Assembly (NCBI RefSeq): GCF_009939005.1
Contig: NZ_JAACJS010000015.1
Location: 374,325 to 438,324, forward strand
Origin: Sediminibacterium roseum
Lineage (GTDB): Bacteria > Bacteroidota > Bacteroidia > Chitinophagales > Chitinophagaceae
Length of the DNA stretch: 64,000 bases
Direction of reading: 5' to 3'
Part shown: piece after piece, positions 48,367-55,598 of the stretch
How positions within the stretch are numbered: the first letter of the stretch is position 1
Layout: each line of letters starts with the position of its first letter
Translations under genes and position numbers: made by a program
The notes under the pieces: model-generated
Told to the model about the DNA's origin: nothing
The model's database searches: none
What the model saw: the letters and a program-made list of their open reading frames with translations, nothing else

Positions 48367-49287
48367 TTATCCTTTCGCCTTGCGTATGTAAATGTTGCCA
48401 TTCATGTTCTTCATCATCAGTTCCGGTCCGCCGGCATTGATCTTCCCGTATACCCAGTTCTCGATGTTGATCCGGTACGTACCGTTGCTGCTTGTTTTCT
48501 TAGGCGGCACCGCGGTTTTGTCTGCGTCGATATCGAAGTCGGTGAACATCTCGCCATTATCTGTCTTGAGTTTCACATTGGCCTTAAGTGTTGCGGGAAA
48601 CGTTACATCAATGTTTCCGTTGAGTGAGGAAAAGGCCATCGCCGCTTTCGGATCGATGCTTTTGAAACTGATCTTCATGTTGTCGTTGATCGCAGAAGCA
48701 ACCACCGATCCTGAGATGCCAGACATGGTGATCGGCCCGTTCACATTGTTCACCTCGAATTCGCCGTTCACATTCTGAACAATCAGGTCGCCATCGTTAA
48801 TCGTCGTGATCTTCATTTTCGATTCGGTCATCGGCACTTTGATCACCAGGCTCACCGGGGTCATTGCAGAGGTATGAACGGTTACGCTGTTGTTCTTTTC
48901 TTCTGCGCTCACATCCAGTTTTCTTCCCGCGGTGATGCGTTTCATGCCTGCATTGTTGTTATCCCTTGAGCTGCCATTGATGTTCACATTTACATTTGTG
49001 TTCACTTCCATGTCTATCGTCCTGTCTTTGTCGCGAATTTTCATTTTGCTCTTTTTGCTTTCGCGTTCTTCCTGTGTGATGTCGATTACCAGGTCTTTTC
49101 CTTCATAACCCACTACCCTGATGGAGCCATAGATCATGTGTACATTCAGTTTGTAAGGTTTACCCGGCTCACTCAATGGAACCACGAGTTGTTCTTTCTG
49201 ATCTGCAGTTGACTGCTGCTGCGCCATTGCGCCTGCCGATAAAACCGTTGCGAGCAGGAACGCGGCCGCTATTCTGATTGTTTTCAT
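48367..49287 (-). CDS. DUF4097-family exported protein 1
   Basis: 306 residues, signal peptide (IRIAAAFLLATVLSAGAMAQ). Repetitive right-handed beta-helix-like pattern with periodic strands: KITTINDGDLIVQNVNGEF, EVNNVNGPITMSGISGSVVA, IDVTFPATLKANVKLKTDNG. DUF4097 proteins are thought to be envelope proteins produced under sigma-factor control. It is the last gene of the operon and starts nine bases after its paralogue's stop. Function unknown. Confidence 0.85.
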   Translation of the reverse strand: MKTIRIAAAFLLATVLSAGAMAQQQSTADQKEQLVVPLSEPGKPYKLNVHMIYGSIRVVGYEGKDLVIDITQEERESKKSKMKIRDKDRTIDMEVNTNVNVNINGSSRDNNNAGMKRITAGRKLDVSAEEKNNSVTVHTSAMTPVSLVIKVPMTESKMKITTINDGDLIVQNVNGEFEVNNVNGPITMSGISGSVVASAINDNMKISFKSIDPKAAMAFSSLNGNIDVTFPATLKANVKLKTDNGEMFTDFDIDADKTAVPPKKTSSNGTYRINIENWVYGKINAGGPELMMKNMNGNIYIRKAKG

Positions 49288-49296
49288 ATTGGTGTT

Positions 49297-50256
49297 TTAC
49301 GATTGTTTTTTAATATAGATGTTTCCGTTCAATGTTTCAAACTTAAATTGTTTTCCGCCGGCGCCCACGCGTAGTTTCGTGTCTTTGTTGAGTTTATACA
49401 CGGTACCGTCTCCCCTTTTTTCCTGGTTCTTCGTGATCACCGCGGGCAGCAACTGCGTATTGTCAAAATCGGTGTAGAACGCGCCGTTCATCGATTTGAA
49501 CTGCAGGTCCGCAGAGAGATTGGGTTGAAATACCGCCGTCAGTTTTCCATTCAATGTGTTGAAAGAAGAGGATTCCGGCGGGTTGCTTGCATACGTTACG
49601 GTGAGGTCTCCATTGATCGTATGCGCGTTGGTTGTGCCCTTTGCATTGTAAATGCTGATGGCGCCGTTCACGTTGCCCACATTCAGCACACCGGTTACAT
49701 TCTTCACGTCTACATCCCCATTGTTCACTGTTGAAATACGGAGGTTGAGGTTGTTCGGCACTTTTACCGTGTAGTGAAGCGTGCAGTTGTACTCGATGTT
49801 GCGGTTGTTGTTCCAGTTGCCGCGGTCGCGCCAGTCGTGCGGACGTGTATCCACCGGTTCCAGCAGGTAAGCGATCACGCTGTCGCCAATCTGTTCAAAC
49901 TTCAGCTGGACTTCCGATTTGCCCATCTCAAGTCTTTCTTTGTCCTTTGCGGAGATGGTCCTGTCGATTTCAATCGTGATCTTATCGCCTGCGTATCCTT
50001 CCACTTTGATAAAACCATCGAGGTTGTAGATCGCCAGTACGCCACTTGTTGTTTTGGCCACCGTAAATTCTTTACTGATGTGATCCCTGAACTGCTCGGG
50101 ATATTTTTCATTAAAGCGGGCGATGCGCCGCTCCTCGCGTTCAGCGGCGCTTTGGGCGCGGCGCCGTTCGCGTTCCTGTTCCTTGTCTTCCTGTGCCGGC
50201 GCGTACGTACATGAGAATAGCAGTACCGCTACCAGCGGAATAAATGATTTTTTCAT
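49297..50256 (-). CDS. DUF4097-family exported protein 2
   Basis: 319 residues, signal peptide (KSFIPLVAVLLFSCTYAPAQ; the Cys after LLFS could be a lipobox). A charged ERRRAQSAAEREERRIARFN stretch precedes the beta part: VLAIYNLDGFIKVEGYAGDK, NLNLRISTVNNGDVDVKNVT, VGNVNGAISIYNAKGTTNAH, YKLNKDTKLRVGAGGKQFKF. It shares the strand periodicity and the GDV.V.NV.G pattern with the neighbour. Gap to the anti-sigma gene: 11 bases. Same operon. Confidence 0.85.
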   Translation of the reverse strand: MKKSFIPLVAVLLFSCTYAPAQEDKEQERERRRAQSAAEREERRIARFNEKYPEQFRDHISKEFTVAKTTSGVLAIYNLDGFIKVEGYAGDKITIEIDRTISAKDKERLEMGKSEVQLKFEQIGDSVIAYLLEPVDTRPHDWRDRGNWNNNRNIEYNCTLHYTVKVPNNLNLRISTVNNGDVDVKNVTGVLNVGNVNGAISIYNAKGTTNAHTINGDLTVTYASNPPESSSFNTLNGKLTAVFQPNLSADLQFKSMNGAFYTDFDNTQLLPAVITKNQEKRGDGTVYKLNKDTKLRVGAGGKQFKFETLNGNIYIKKQS

Positions 50257-50267
50257 ACCGTTGTTTT

Positions 50268-51089
50268 TTAGATGAGTTTGGTAATGGTTTCTTCTATTTT
50301 CCCCCGGATTGATTTGTCAAGATCTTTCTGTTCGAGCAGTTTTCTGAACGATTGTACGGATCGTTTCTCCTGCAGCTTCAGCATCACATCTGCAAGCGCA
50401 GCCTGCATCAATGGCGAATCCTGTTGCGCGATCGATTTCACGAGGCCTTCGCGAACCGATGCATCATATGTATATTGAGTAAGCGCCTCCAGTGTAACCA
50501 GACGCACATTCACGTTTTGATCGTTGTTCAGGGTTGAAAGCAATGCATCGATCACTTCCTTGTTTGCGGTTTTGATCTTCTCTGTATAACTCACGCCACG
50601 GATGCGTTCCGATGCCGATGGGTTCTCGATCAATGCAAGCATCATCGTTTCGTTCATGTCTTTTAGCTTGGTGGTAACCTCTGCCAGTTCTGCCCTCGTT
50701 ACCTGGTCTGAACCGCCGCGTTTGAGCAAAGAGCCAAGGCCAATGCCGATCACTACCAAAATAACCGTATAAGCCAGTTGCATACCGGGTTGAAAGCTCC
50801 ACAGCAGTTTTAATTTACTACCGATCCGGCTCAATGCGTTCGCTTTCGGCTGGTGAGACGCCTTGAAATCTTCAAGCATTGCATCGAAACGAACCCGCAT
50901 ATCCGCAGAAGGCTGCGGCGCCGGTAATTCGCCGATCATGTTCCAGAGCTGTTGTTCTGCCTTCAGCTCCTGTGCGCAGGCCGGACATTCACCGAGATGT
51001 TTTTCAAAAGCCTTTCTCTCCGCTTCTGTCATTTCGTTGTTGATCCAGAGTGTGATCTGTTCTTCTTTTTCACATTTCATCTGCTGCAT
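50268..51089 (-). CDS. Zinc-finger anti-sigma factor with HEAT-like periplasmic domain
   Basis: 273 residues from ATG 51089, or 270 from the ATG at 51080. The N-terminal zinc-binding anti-sigma domain includes KAFEKHLGECPACAQELKAE (HxxxCxxC). One TM helix follows at about residues 105-125 (GMQLAYTVILVVIGIGLGSL). The C-terminal part is helical with HEAT-like repeats (VIDALLSTLNNDQNVNVRLV, TLEALTQYTYDASVREGLVK, DVMLKLQEKRSVQSFRKLLE). It follows the sigma gene by two bases and should hold it inactive at the membrane. Confidence 0.88.
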   Translation of the reverse strand: MQQMKCEKEEQITLWINNEMTEAERKAFEKHLGECPACAQELKAEQQLWNMIGELPAPQPSADMRVRFDAMLEDFKASHQPKANALSRIGSKLKLLWSFQPGMQLAYTVILVVIGIGLGSLLKRGGSDQVTRAELAEVTTKLKDMNETMMLALIENPSASERIRGVSYTEKIKTANKEVIDALLSTLNNDQNVNVRLVTLEALTQYTYDASVREGLVKSIAQQDSPLMQAALADVMLKLQEKRSVQSFRKLLEQKDLDKSIRGKIEETITKLI

Positions 51090-51091
51090 TT

Positions 51092-51643
51092 TTAATTTGC
51101 GATTTGTAAATAACTTGTTTTCAACTGGCTCACCGCCCGGTGCACCCTTACTTTTACTGCGCCCTCTGTTATATCGAGGATCTGGGCGATCTCGTTGTAT
51201 TTCAGTTCCTGGAATTTGCTCAGCACCAATATCTCCCTGCTCTCTTCGCTCAGGTTGGCCATCGCATTGCGGAGCGTGGCCAGCTCCTGTTTCTTCTGCA
51301 CCGTTTCATCGGCCGCAAAACCTCCGCCTATGTTCTCCGACATTTCCGTCAGCTCCTGGTGCCTGATGGTTCGTTTGATCGAACGGCCATTGTCGTTCAC
51401 CACGTTCCGCGCCATATGGTACATCCATGTTTTGAACTCTCCATCGCCCCGGAACGTGTGTTTGTATTTCAGGATGCGGTAAAATACGTTCTGCACCAGG
51501 TCCTCGCTCAGCTCGCGCTGGCCCGTCATGTGAAAAAGAAAGCCAAAAAGCTGGCGGTTGTAGCGCTCAAACAGCAGCCCCAACCTGTCAAGGTCGCCGT
51601 TCTTTACTTTCATCATCAGTGCATTATCGCTAAGCGGGTTCAA
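51092..51643 (-). CDS. ECF-type RNA polymerase sigma factor
   Basis: 183 residues. Region 2: LGLLFERYNRQLFGFLFHMT, SEDLVQNVFYRILKYKHTFR, FKTWMYHMARNVVND. Region 4: LSEESREILVLSKFQELKYN, EIAQILDITEGAVKVRVHRA. First gene of the sigma/anti-sigma/DUF4097/DUF4097 operon, a gene order I recall from other Bacteroidota. It probably also drives its own operon. No recognisable autoregulated promoter was identified. Confidence 0.93.
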   Translation of the reverse strand: MNPLSDNALMMKVKNGDLDRLGLLFERYNRQLFGFLFHMTGQRELSEDLVQNVFYRILKYKHTFRGDGEFKTWMYHMARNVVNDNGRSIKRTIRHQELTEMSENIGGGFAADETVQKKQELATLRNAMANLSEESREILVLSKFQELKYNEIAQILDITEGAVKVRVHRAVSQLKTSYLQIAN

Positions 51644-51829
51644 GCAGTAAGCGTTAGGGTTATGAAATATAGGATCGGAAACTCCGGTGTGGAAGTAAGG
51701 TTACAGAAAAAACGGTATTTTTTTGGAAAATCCCGGAAACGCCTGGTTTTGAACGGGTATTCGATTAAACAATTTTTTGTTTTGAAACGTGATTCCCCGG
51801 TGTCAGGAGGGCCCGATGTTTCCGAAGCC

Positions 51830-52315
51830 TCACCTGCCGGCTATAAACCGTTCCAGCTCATCACTCTTTCGCGTTCCCAGGATCAACGTTTTCCCCGATT
51901 GCATTTTCAGGCGCAGCCCTACGGTTGATCCCGCCGTGTGCACGGTGCCATGGGGTGTGAAACGGTAGCCCGCACCTATAAACCCAAAATCAAATACATC
52001 CGCTCTGGCCACATCGTTCCAATCGATCAGCGTGAACTTTTTCCGGAAGGGAAACCAGCGGTAGGCTACGAACTCATGGGTGATCTTCGTTTCCAGCCTC
52101 GCCACAAAAAAAGAAAGGATCATACCGGTCATAACAACGCTGCAGGCAACCAGCAGCCAACCCGGCGCCGGCTTGTCGCCGAACTGTTTGTGGAGGATCA
52201 CCTGCTGAACAACGCCTGCTGCAAAGAGAAAAAACAAACCAAAAAACAACATGTACAGGAACCACATGCCTTTGAACCGCAGCGGTTGCCGCTCGCTGAA
52301 GGATTGTTCACTCAT
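51830..52315 (-). CDS. Two-helix membrane protein with PH-like domain
   Basis: 161 residues from ATG 52315 (MSEQSFSERQPLRFKGMWFL); the open frame continues upstream over the divergent promoter. Two TM helices, YMLFFGLFFLFAAGVVQQVI and GWLLVACSVVMTGMILSFFV, then a beta-rich domain with ITHEFVAYRWFPFRKKFTLI and TVGLRLKMQSGKTLILGTRK, ending DELERFI. This resembles bacterial PH-like membrane proteins of unknown function. Divergent from the serine hydrolase. Confidence 0.72.
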   Translation of the reverse strand: MSEQSFSERQPLRFKGMWFLYMLFFGLFFLFAAGVVQQVILHKQFGDKPAPGWLLVACSVVMTGMILSFFVARLETKITHEFVAYRWFPFRKKFTLIDWNDVARADVFDFGFIGAGYRFTPHGTVHTAGSTVGLRLKMQSGKTLILGTRKSDELERFIAGR

Positions 52316-52372
52316 AATAACCACTTTAATACATGCGGAAGTTCTTACATTTAAGTGTAAATCGCAAATCAA

Positions 52373-53803
52373 ATGAGGTGCCTGTTGTTGCTTGGATGGT
52401 TGCTTGCGGTACATCCCGTTACCGCACAGGAAAAAAAAGAAAAACTTGATGCCGTGATACAGCGCTATCACGAGTACAATATGTTTGATGGTGCGGTACT
52501 GGTTGCAGAAAATGGAAAGGTCATCTACAAAAACGCATTCGGGCTCGCCAACAGGGAATGGAACATTCCCAATACCACAGATACGAAATTCATGATCGGG
52601 TCTGTATCAAAACCCCTCACAGCATTGCTGGTGCTGGTACAGGTGCAGAAAGGGCTCATCAGCCTGGACAAGACCATTTCCGATTACCTTCCTGAGTTTT
52701 CAAAAAAGAATGGCCGGCGCATCACCATCAAACAATTGCTGAGCCATACTTCGGGCATGCCCAATTACGATATCATCAAAGACTTTTTTCCACGCATCAG
52801 CCGCCAGCATTTTTCAAGGGAAGACTATGTGAAACTGTACATGGATTCTTCCCTCGCGTTCGAGCCGGGCAGCAGTTACTACTACAGCAGCTGGGGTTAT
52901 TTCACACTCGGTTACATCATGGAACGTGTAACGGGGAAATCTTATGCGCAGCTGATGAAAGAAGATATTTTCGATAAAGCCGGGATGGCCAATTCAGGGT
53001 CGTATTTTCATACCCAGGTGGTTAACAAACGGGCAAGCGGGTACGATTACACATTGGATGGCTACGCCAGCGCCGATTTCCGCGATCAATCAAATACAAT
53101 GGGCACGGGTGATCTGTACAGTACCGTGGAAGATCTCTTCAAACTGCACATGGCCCTGGGTAATTACAGTTTGCTCAATAAAAAACTGACGGATGAAATG
53201 TTTGCACCAGGCATGCGCCCTGCACAGTATGGGTATGGCTGGTTCAACAAACAGTTCAAATACACCGCAACAGATAGCGTGCGCTCAAATTTTCATTTGG
53301 GGATGACGGAAGGATTTCTTTCTTTTTTCCTTCGCATACCCACTACCAACAGCATGGTGGTTATCCTCTGCAACAGTTCGCCCACAGATTTCTTCGGCAT
53401 CACGGGCGACCTGGTAAAAGTGTTGTATGGCAAGCCTGTAACGGTAAAACAACCCGTGCACAAAGCGATGGAAAAACTGATCGCCGCGAAAGGTGCCGCA
53501 GCGGCTGTAAAAGAATATGCAGGGATGAAAAATGATTCTGTGCATTACTATGTAGACTGGATCTCCATGGATTTCCTCGCCAACCAGTTGCTTACACTGA
53601 ACCGCATGGAAGAGGCGAGGATCGTTGGAGAACACAATGCATTGGAATTTCCGAACAAGGACCTTGTTCTTTGCACACTCGGCAAAATATACGAGGCGCT
53701 GGGAAGAAAAACAGACGCGGCCGTTTACTACAAAAAAGCGCTCGGGATATCGCCCACCTACGAAGAGGCAAGGAACAGGCTGAAAGCGATCGGCATCAAA
53801 TAA
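52373..53803 (+). CDS. Exported serine hydrolase (class C beta-lactamase-like) with TPR-like tail
   Basis: 476 residues, signal peptide (LLLLGWLLAVHPVTA). The SxxK nucleophile motif is in IGSVSKPLTALLVL. The second motif is YYSSWGY (Y-x-S/N class), after LSHTSGMPNYD. FHLGMTEGFLSFFLRIP stands where the family's HxG motif is expected. Residues about 430-475 form a TPR-like pair (LGKIYEALGRKTDAAVYYKK, ALGISPTYEEARNRLKAIG). Likely a D-alanyl peptidase or esterase in the periplasm. Resistance function is not implied. Convergent with the next gene. Confidence 0.9.
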   Translation: MRCLLLLGWLLAVHPVTAQEKKEKLDAVIQRYHEYNMFDGAVLVAENGKVIYKNAFGLANREWNIPNTTDTKFMIGSVSKPLTALLVLVQVQKGLISLDKTISDYLPEFSKKNGRRITIKQLLSHTSGMPNYDIIKDFFPRISRQHFSREDYVKLYMDSSLAFEPGSSYYYSSWGYFTLGYIMERVTGKSYAQLMKEDIFDKAGMANSGSYFHTQVVNKRASGYDYTLDGYASADFRDQSNTMGTGDLYSTVEDLFKLHMALGNYSLLNKKLTDEMFAPGMRPAQYGYGWFNKQFKYTATDSVRSNFHLGMTEGFLSFFLRIPTTNSMVVILCNSSPTDFFGITGDLVKVLYGKPVTVKQPVHKAMEKLIAAKGAAAAVKEYAGMKNDSVHYYVDWISMDFLANQLLTLNRMEEARIVGEHNALEFPNKDLVLCTLGKIYEALGRKTDAAVYYKKALGISPTYEEARNRLKAIGIK

Positions 53804-53812
53804 GGGAACCTG

Positions 53813-54577
53813 TTATTGGAGGAACTTTGCGAGTTCCGCGATCTTATCCGTGTTTATGTAATCAACGCCTAGATCCATCATGATGCGCCAGGTATGCGGC
53901 GTATCGGGCACACCCCAGAAGCGGATCTGTTTGTTGAGCGAATGCGCCTTACCGATCGCCGCCCTGATCAGTTCAAGATCGGCAGCGGGCAGATCACCTT
54001 CGCCTTTCCATTTACTGAATTTTGCAAAATTGGCGGAAAACAACCCGATGCGCGCAAGGTGTTGCTGGTGGGATGGCTTGTCGAGGTTGCCGTCGAACAG
54101 GATGTACGCTGGATACTGATCGAACGCTTCCGCCGGAACCTGGTTGCCCGTGATCACAAAGCGGATGCCCGGGTTGTTCAGCAGGGCCGGGTATTTTTTG
54201 ATATTGTTTACAACTGCGTTCAGCGTATGCAAAGAATCTGTTTTCAGGTCGATCAGTAATTGCAGCACGCGGTCTTTACCTGTGTAAGCGAGCCCCTTGT
54301 TTTTGAGTACGGCCGCATTGAGTTTCGAAAGATAGGCGCCATCCAGCAACACATCCCGTTTCAGGGTTTTCAGGGAATGCGATACAAAGAGGCTGTCGTT
54401 GATGAGGAACACATCCGCTTCAATGGAGCCGAGTTGCAGGTTATAGGCATCTGTAAAAGGAACATTGTGCTCGTAATCGTTGTGCGCATGGATATTGGCG
54501 CTCGTGTATTTTTTGGGCTGGGCAACTATGCCGGAAAGAATGAAAAAGAAAAGCGCGGCGAGGATGGAAGTTTTCAT
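53813..54577 (-). CDS. Exported GDPD/PI-PLC-like phosphodiesterase-fold protein
   Basis: 254 residues, signal peptide (ILAALFFFILSGIVAQ). IHAHNDYEHNVPFTDAYNLQ supplies an H-x-H-N-D metal/catalytic motif and GSIEADVFLINDSLFVSHSL the E-x-D strand and second His, typical of a TIM-barrel phosphodiesterase. LQLLIDLKTDSLHTLNAV and GVDYINTDKIAEL end the barrel. The substrate could be glycerophosphodiesters or phosphatidylinositol; Bacteroidota relatives are annotated both ways. The 3' end is nine bases from the serine hydrolase stop. Confidence 0.82.
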   Translation of the reverse strand: MKTSILAALFFFILSGIVAQPKKYTSANIHAHNDYEHNVPFTDAYNLQLGSIEADVFLINDSLFVSHSLKTLKRDVLLDGAYLSKLNAAVLKNKGLAYTGKDRVLQLLIDLKTDSLHTLNAVVNNIKKYPALLNNPGIRFVITGNQVPAEAFDQYPAYILFDGNLDKPSHQQHLARIGLFSANFAKFSKWKGEGDLPAADLELIRAAIGKAHSLNKQIRFWGVPDTPHTWRIMMDLGVDYINTDKIAELAKFLQ

Positions 54578-54636
54578 GGCCTGAAGATAAAAATTTAGAC
54601 CCTAAATTATTTAGCAAAATGTATTAAATTCGCCCC

Positions 54637-55518
54637 ATGTCACTCCAGATCGCATCGCTTAATTCAGGCAGCAACGGCAATTGTTACTATGTAGGTAACG
54701 AGACCGAGGCCGTTCTCATTGATGCGGGCATCTCGTGCAGGGAAACAGAAAAGCGGATGCGCAGGCTCGGACTCTCCATCGAAAAAGTAAAAGCAATCTT
54801 TATTTCGCACGAACACGGCGATCATATTTCTGGTGTTGCCGTGCTGGCAAAGCGGTATGCATTGCCCGTATACATCACGGCGCAGACGTTCAGGCATGGC
54901 AGGATCCTGATGAAACAGGAAGAGACATTGTCTTTTGTTGCGCACCAGTCAGTCGCCATCGGATCGTTAAAGGTCACTGCGTTCCCGAAGTTCCACGATG
55001 CGAGCGACCCGCATAGTTTCATGGTAAGCTGTGGCGAAGTAAATGTGGGTGTGTTTACCGATCTCGGGGTTTGCTGCGATCAGTTGGTGGCGCATTTCAA
55101 ACAATGCCATGCCGCTTTCCTGGAGGCAAACTATGATGTGGAGATGCTCGCAAATGGTTCGTATCCCTACCATCTCAAAAAACGCATCAGTGGCGGCGAA
55201 GGACACCTGTCCAATACAGAAGCGCTGCAATTGTTCCTCGAACACAGGCCGCCATATATGAGCCACCTGTTGCTTGCCCATCTTTCTAAAAACAACAATG
55301 ATCCGCAGTTGGTGGAGAACCTGTTCAACAACCATGCAGGTAATACAAAAATCGTTATTGCGGGCAGGTATAAAGAAACAGAAGTTTATCACATCACCCA
55401 CAACGGCGCGCCTGCGGCGTTTGTACCAAACAATGTTGTACCAAGGGTAACATTGCAGCAGCTTACCCCTAAAAAACTACTGGTAAAAAAACACCAGCAT
55501 CAATTGTCACTTTTCTGA
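54637..55518 (+). CDS. MBL-fold metallo-hydrolase, YycJ/WalJ-like
   Basis: 293 residues. It begins SLQIASLNSGSNGNCYYVG and carries the metallo-beta-lactamase motif ISHEHGDHISGV (HxHxDH) at about residues 57-64, then VGVFTDLGVCCDQLVAHF, LEANYDVEML and GGEGHLSNTEALQLFLEHRP. LLLAHLSKNNNDP gives the late His. The group includes YycJ, an exonuclease-like enzyme linked to DNA repair in Firmicutes. It may be a nuclease here too (inference). Cytoplasmic, no signal. Confidence 0.9.
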   Translation: MSLQIASLNSGSNGNCYYVGNETEAVLIDAGISCRETEKRMRRLGLSIEKVKAIFISHEHGDHISGVAVLAKRYALPVYITAQTFRHGRILMKQEETLSFVAHQSVAIGSLKVTAFPKFHDASDPHSFMVSCGEVNVGVFTDLGVCCDQLVAHFKQCHAAFLEANYDVEMLANGSYPYHLKKRISGGEGHLSNTEALQLFLEHRPPYMSHLLLAHLSKNNNDPQLVENLFNNHAGNTKIVIAGRYKETEVYHITHNGAPAAFVPNNVVPRVTLQQLTPKKLLVKKHQHQLSLF

Positions 55519-55598
55519 TCGTTGTTCCCGGCTCATACATGAACCGCAGACCGCACTTTTGCGTGCGGCCAGCGATTGTCGGCTCATGCATTTATCCA

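Noticed and set aside
52373..53803. Beta-lactamase linked to the BlaI/BlaR1-like pair
   Set aside because: The serine hydrolase has an SxxK fold but is 5 kb away, carries a TPR tail and resembles general D-alanyl hydrolases, so no resistance operon is implied.
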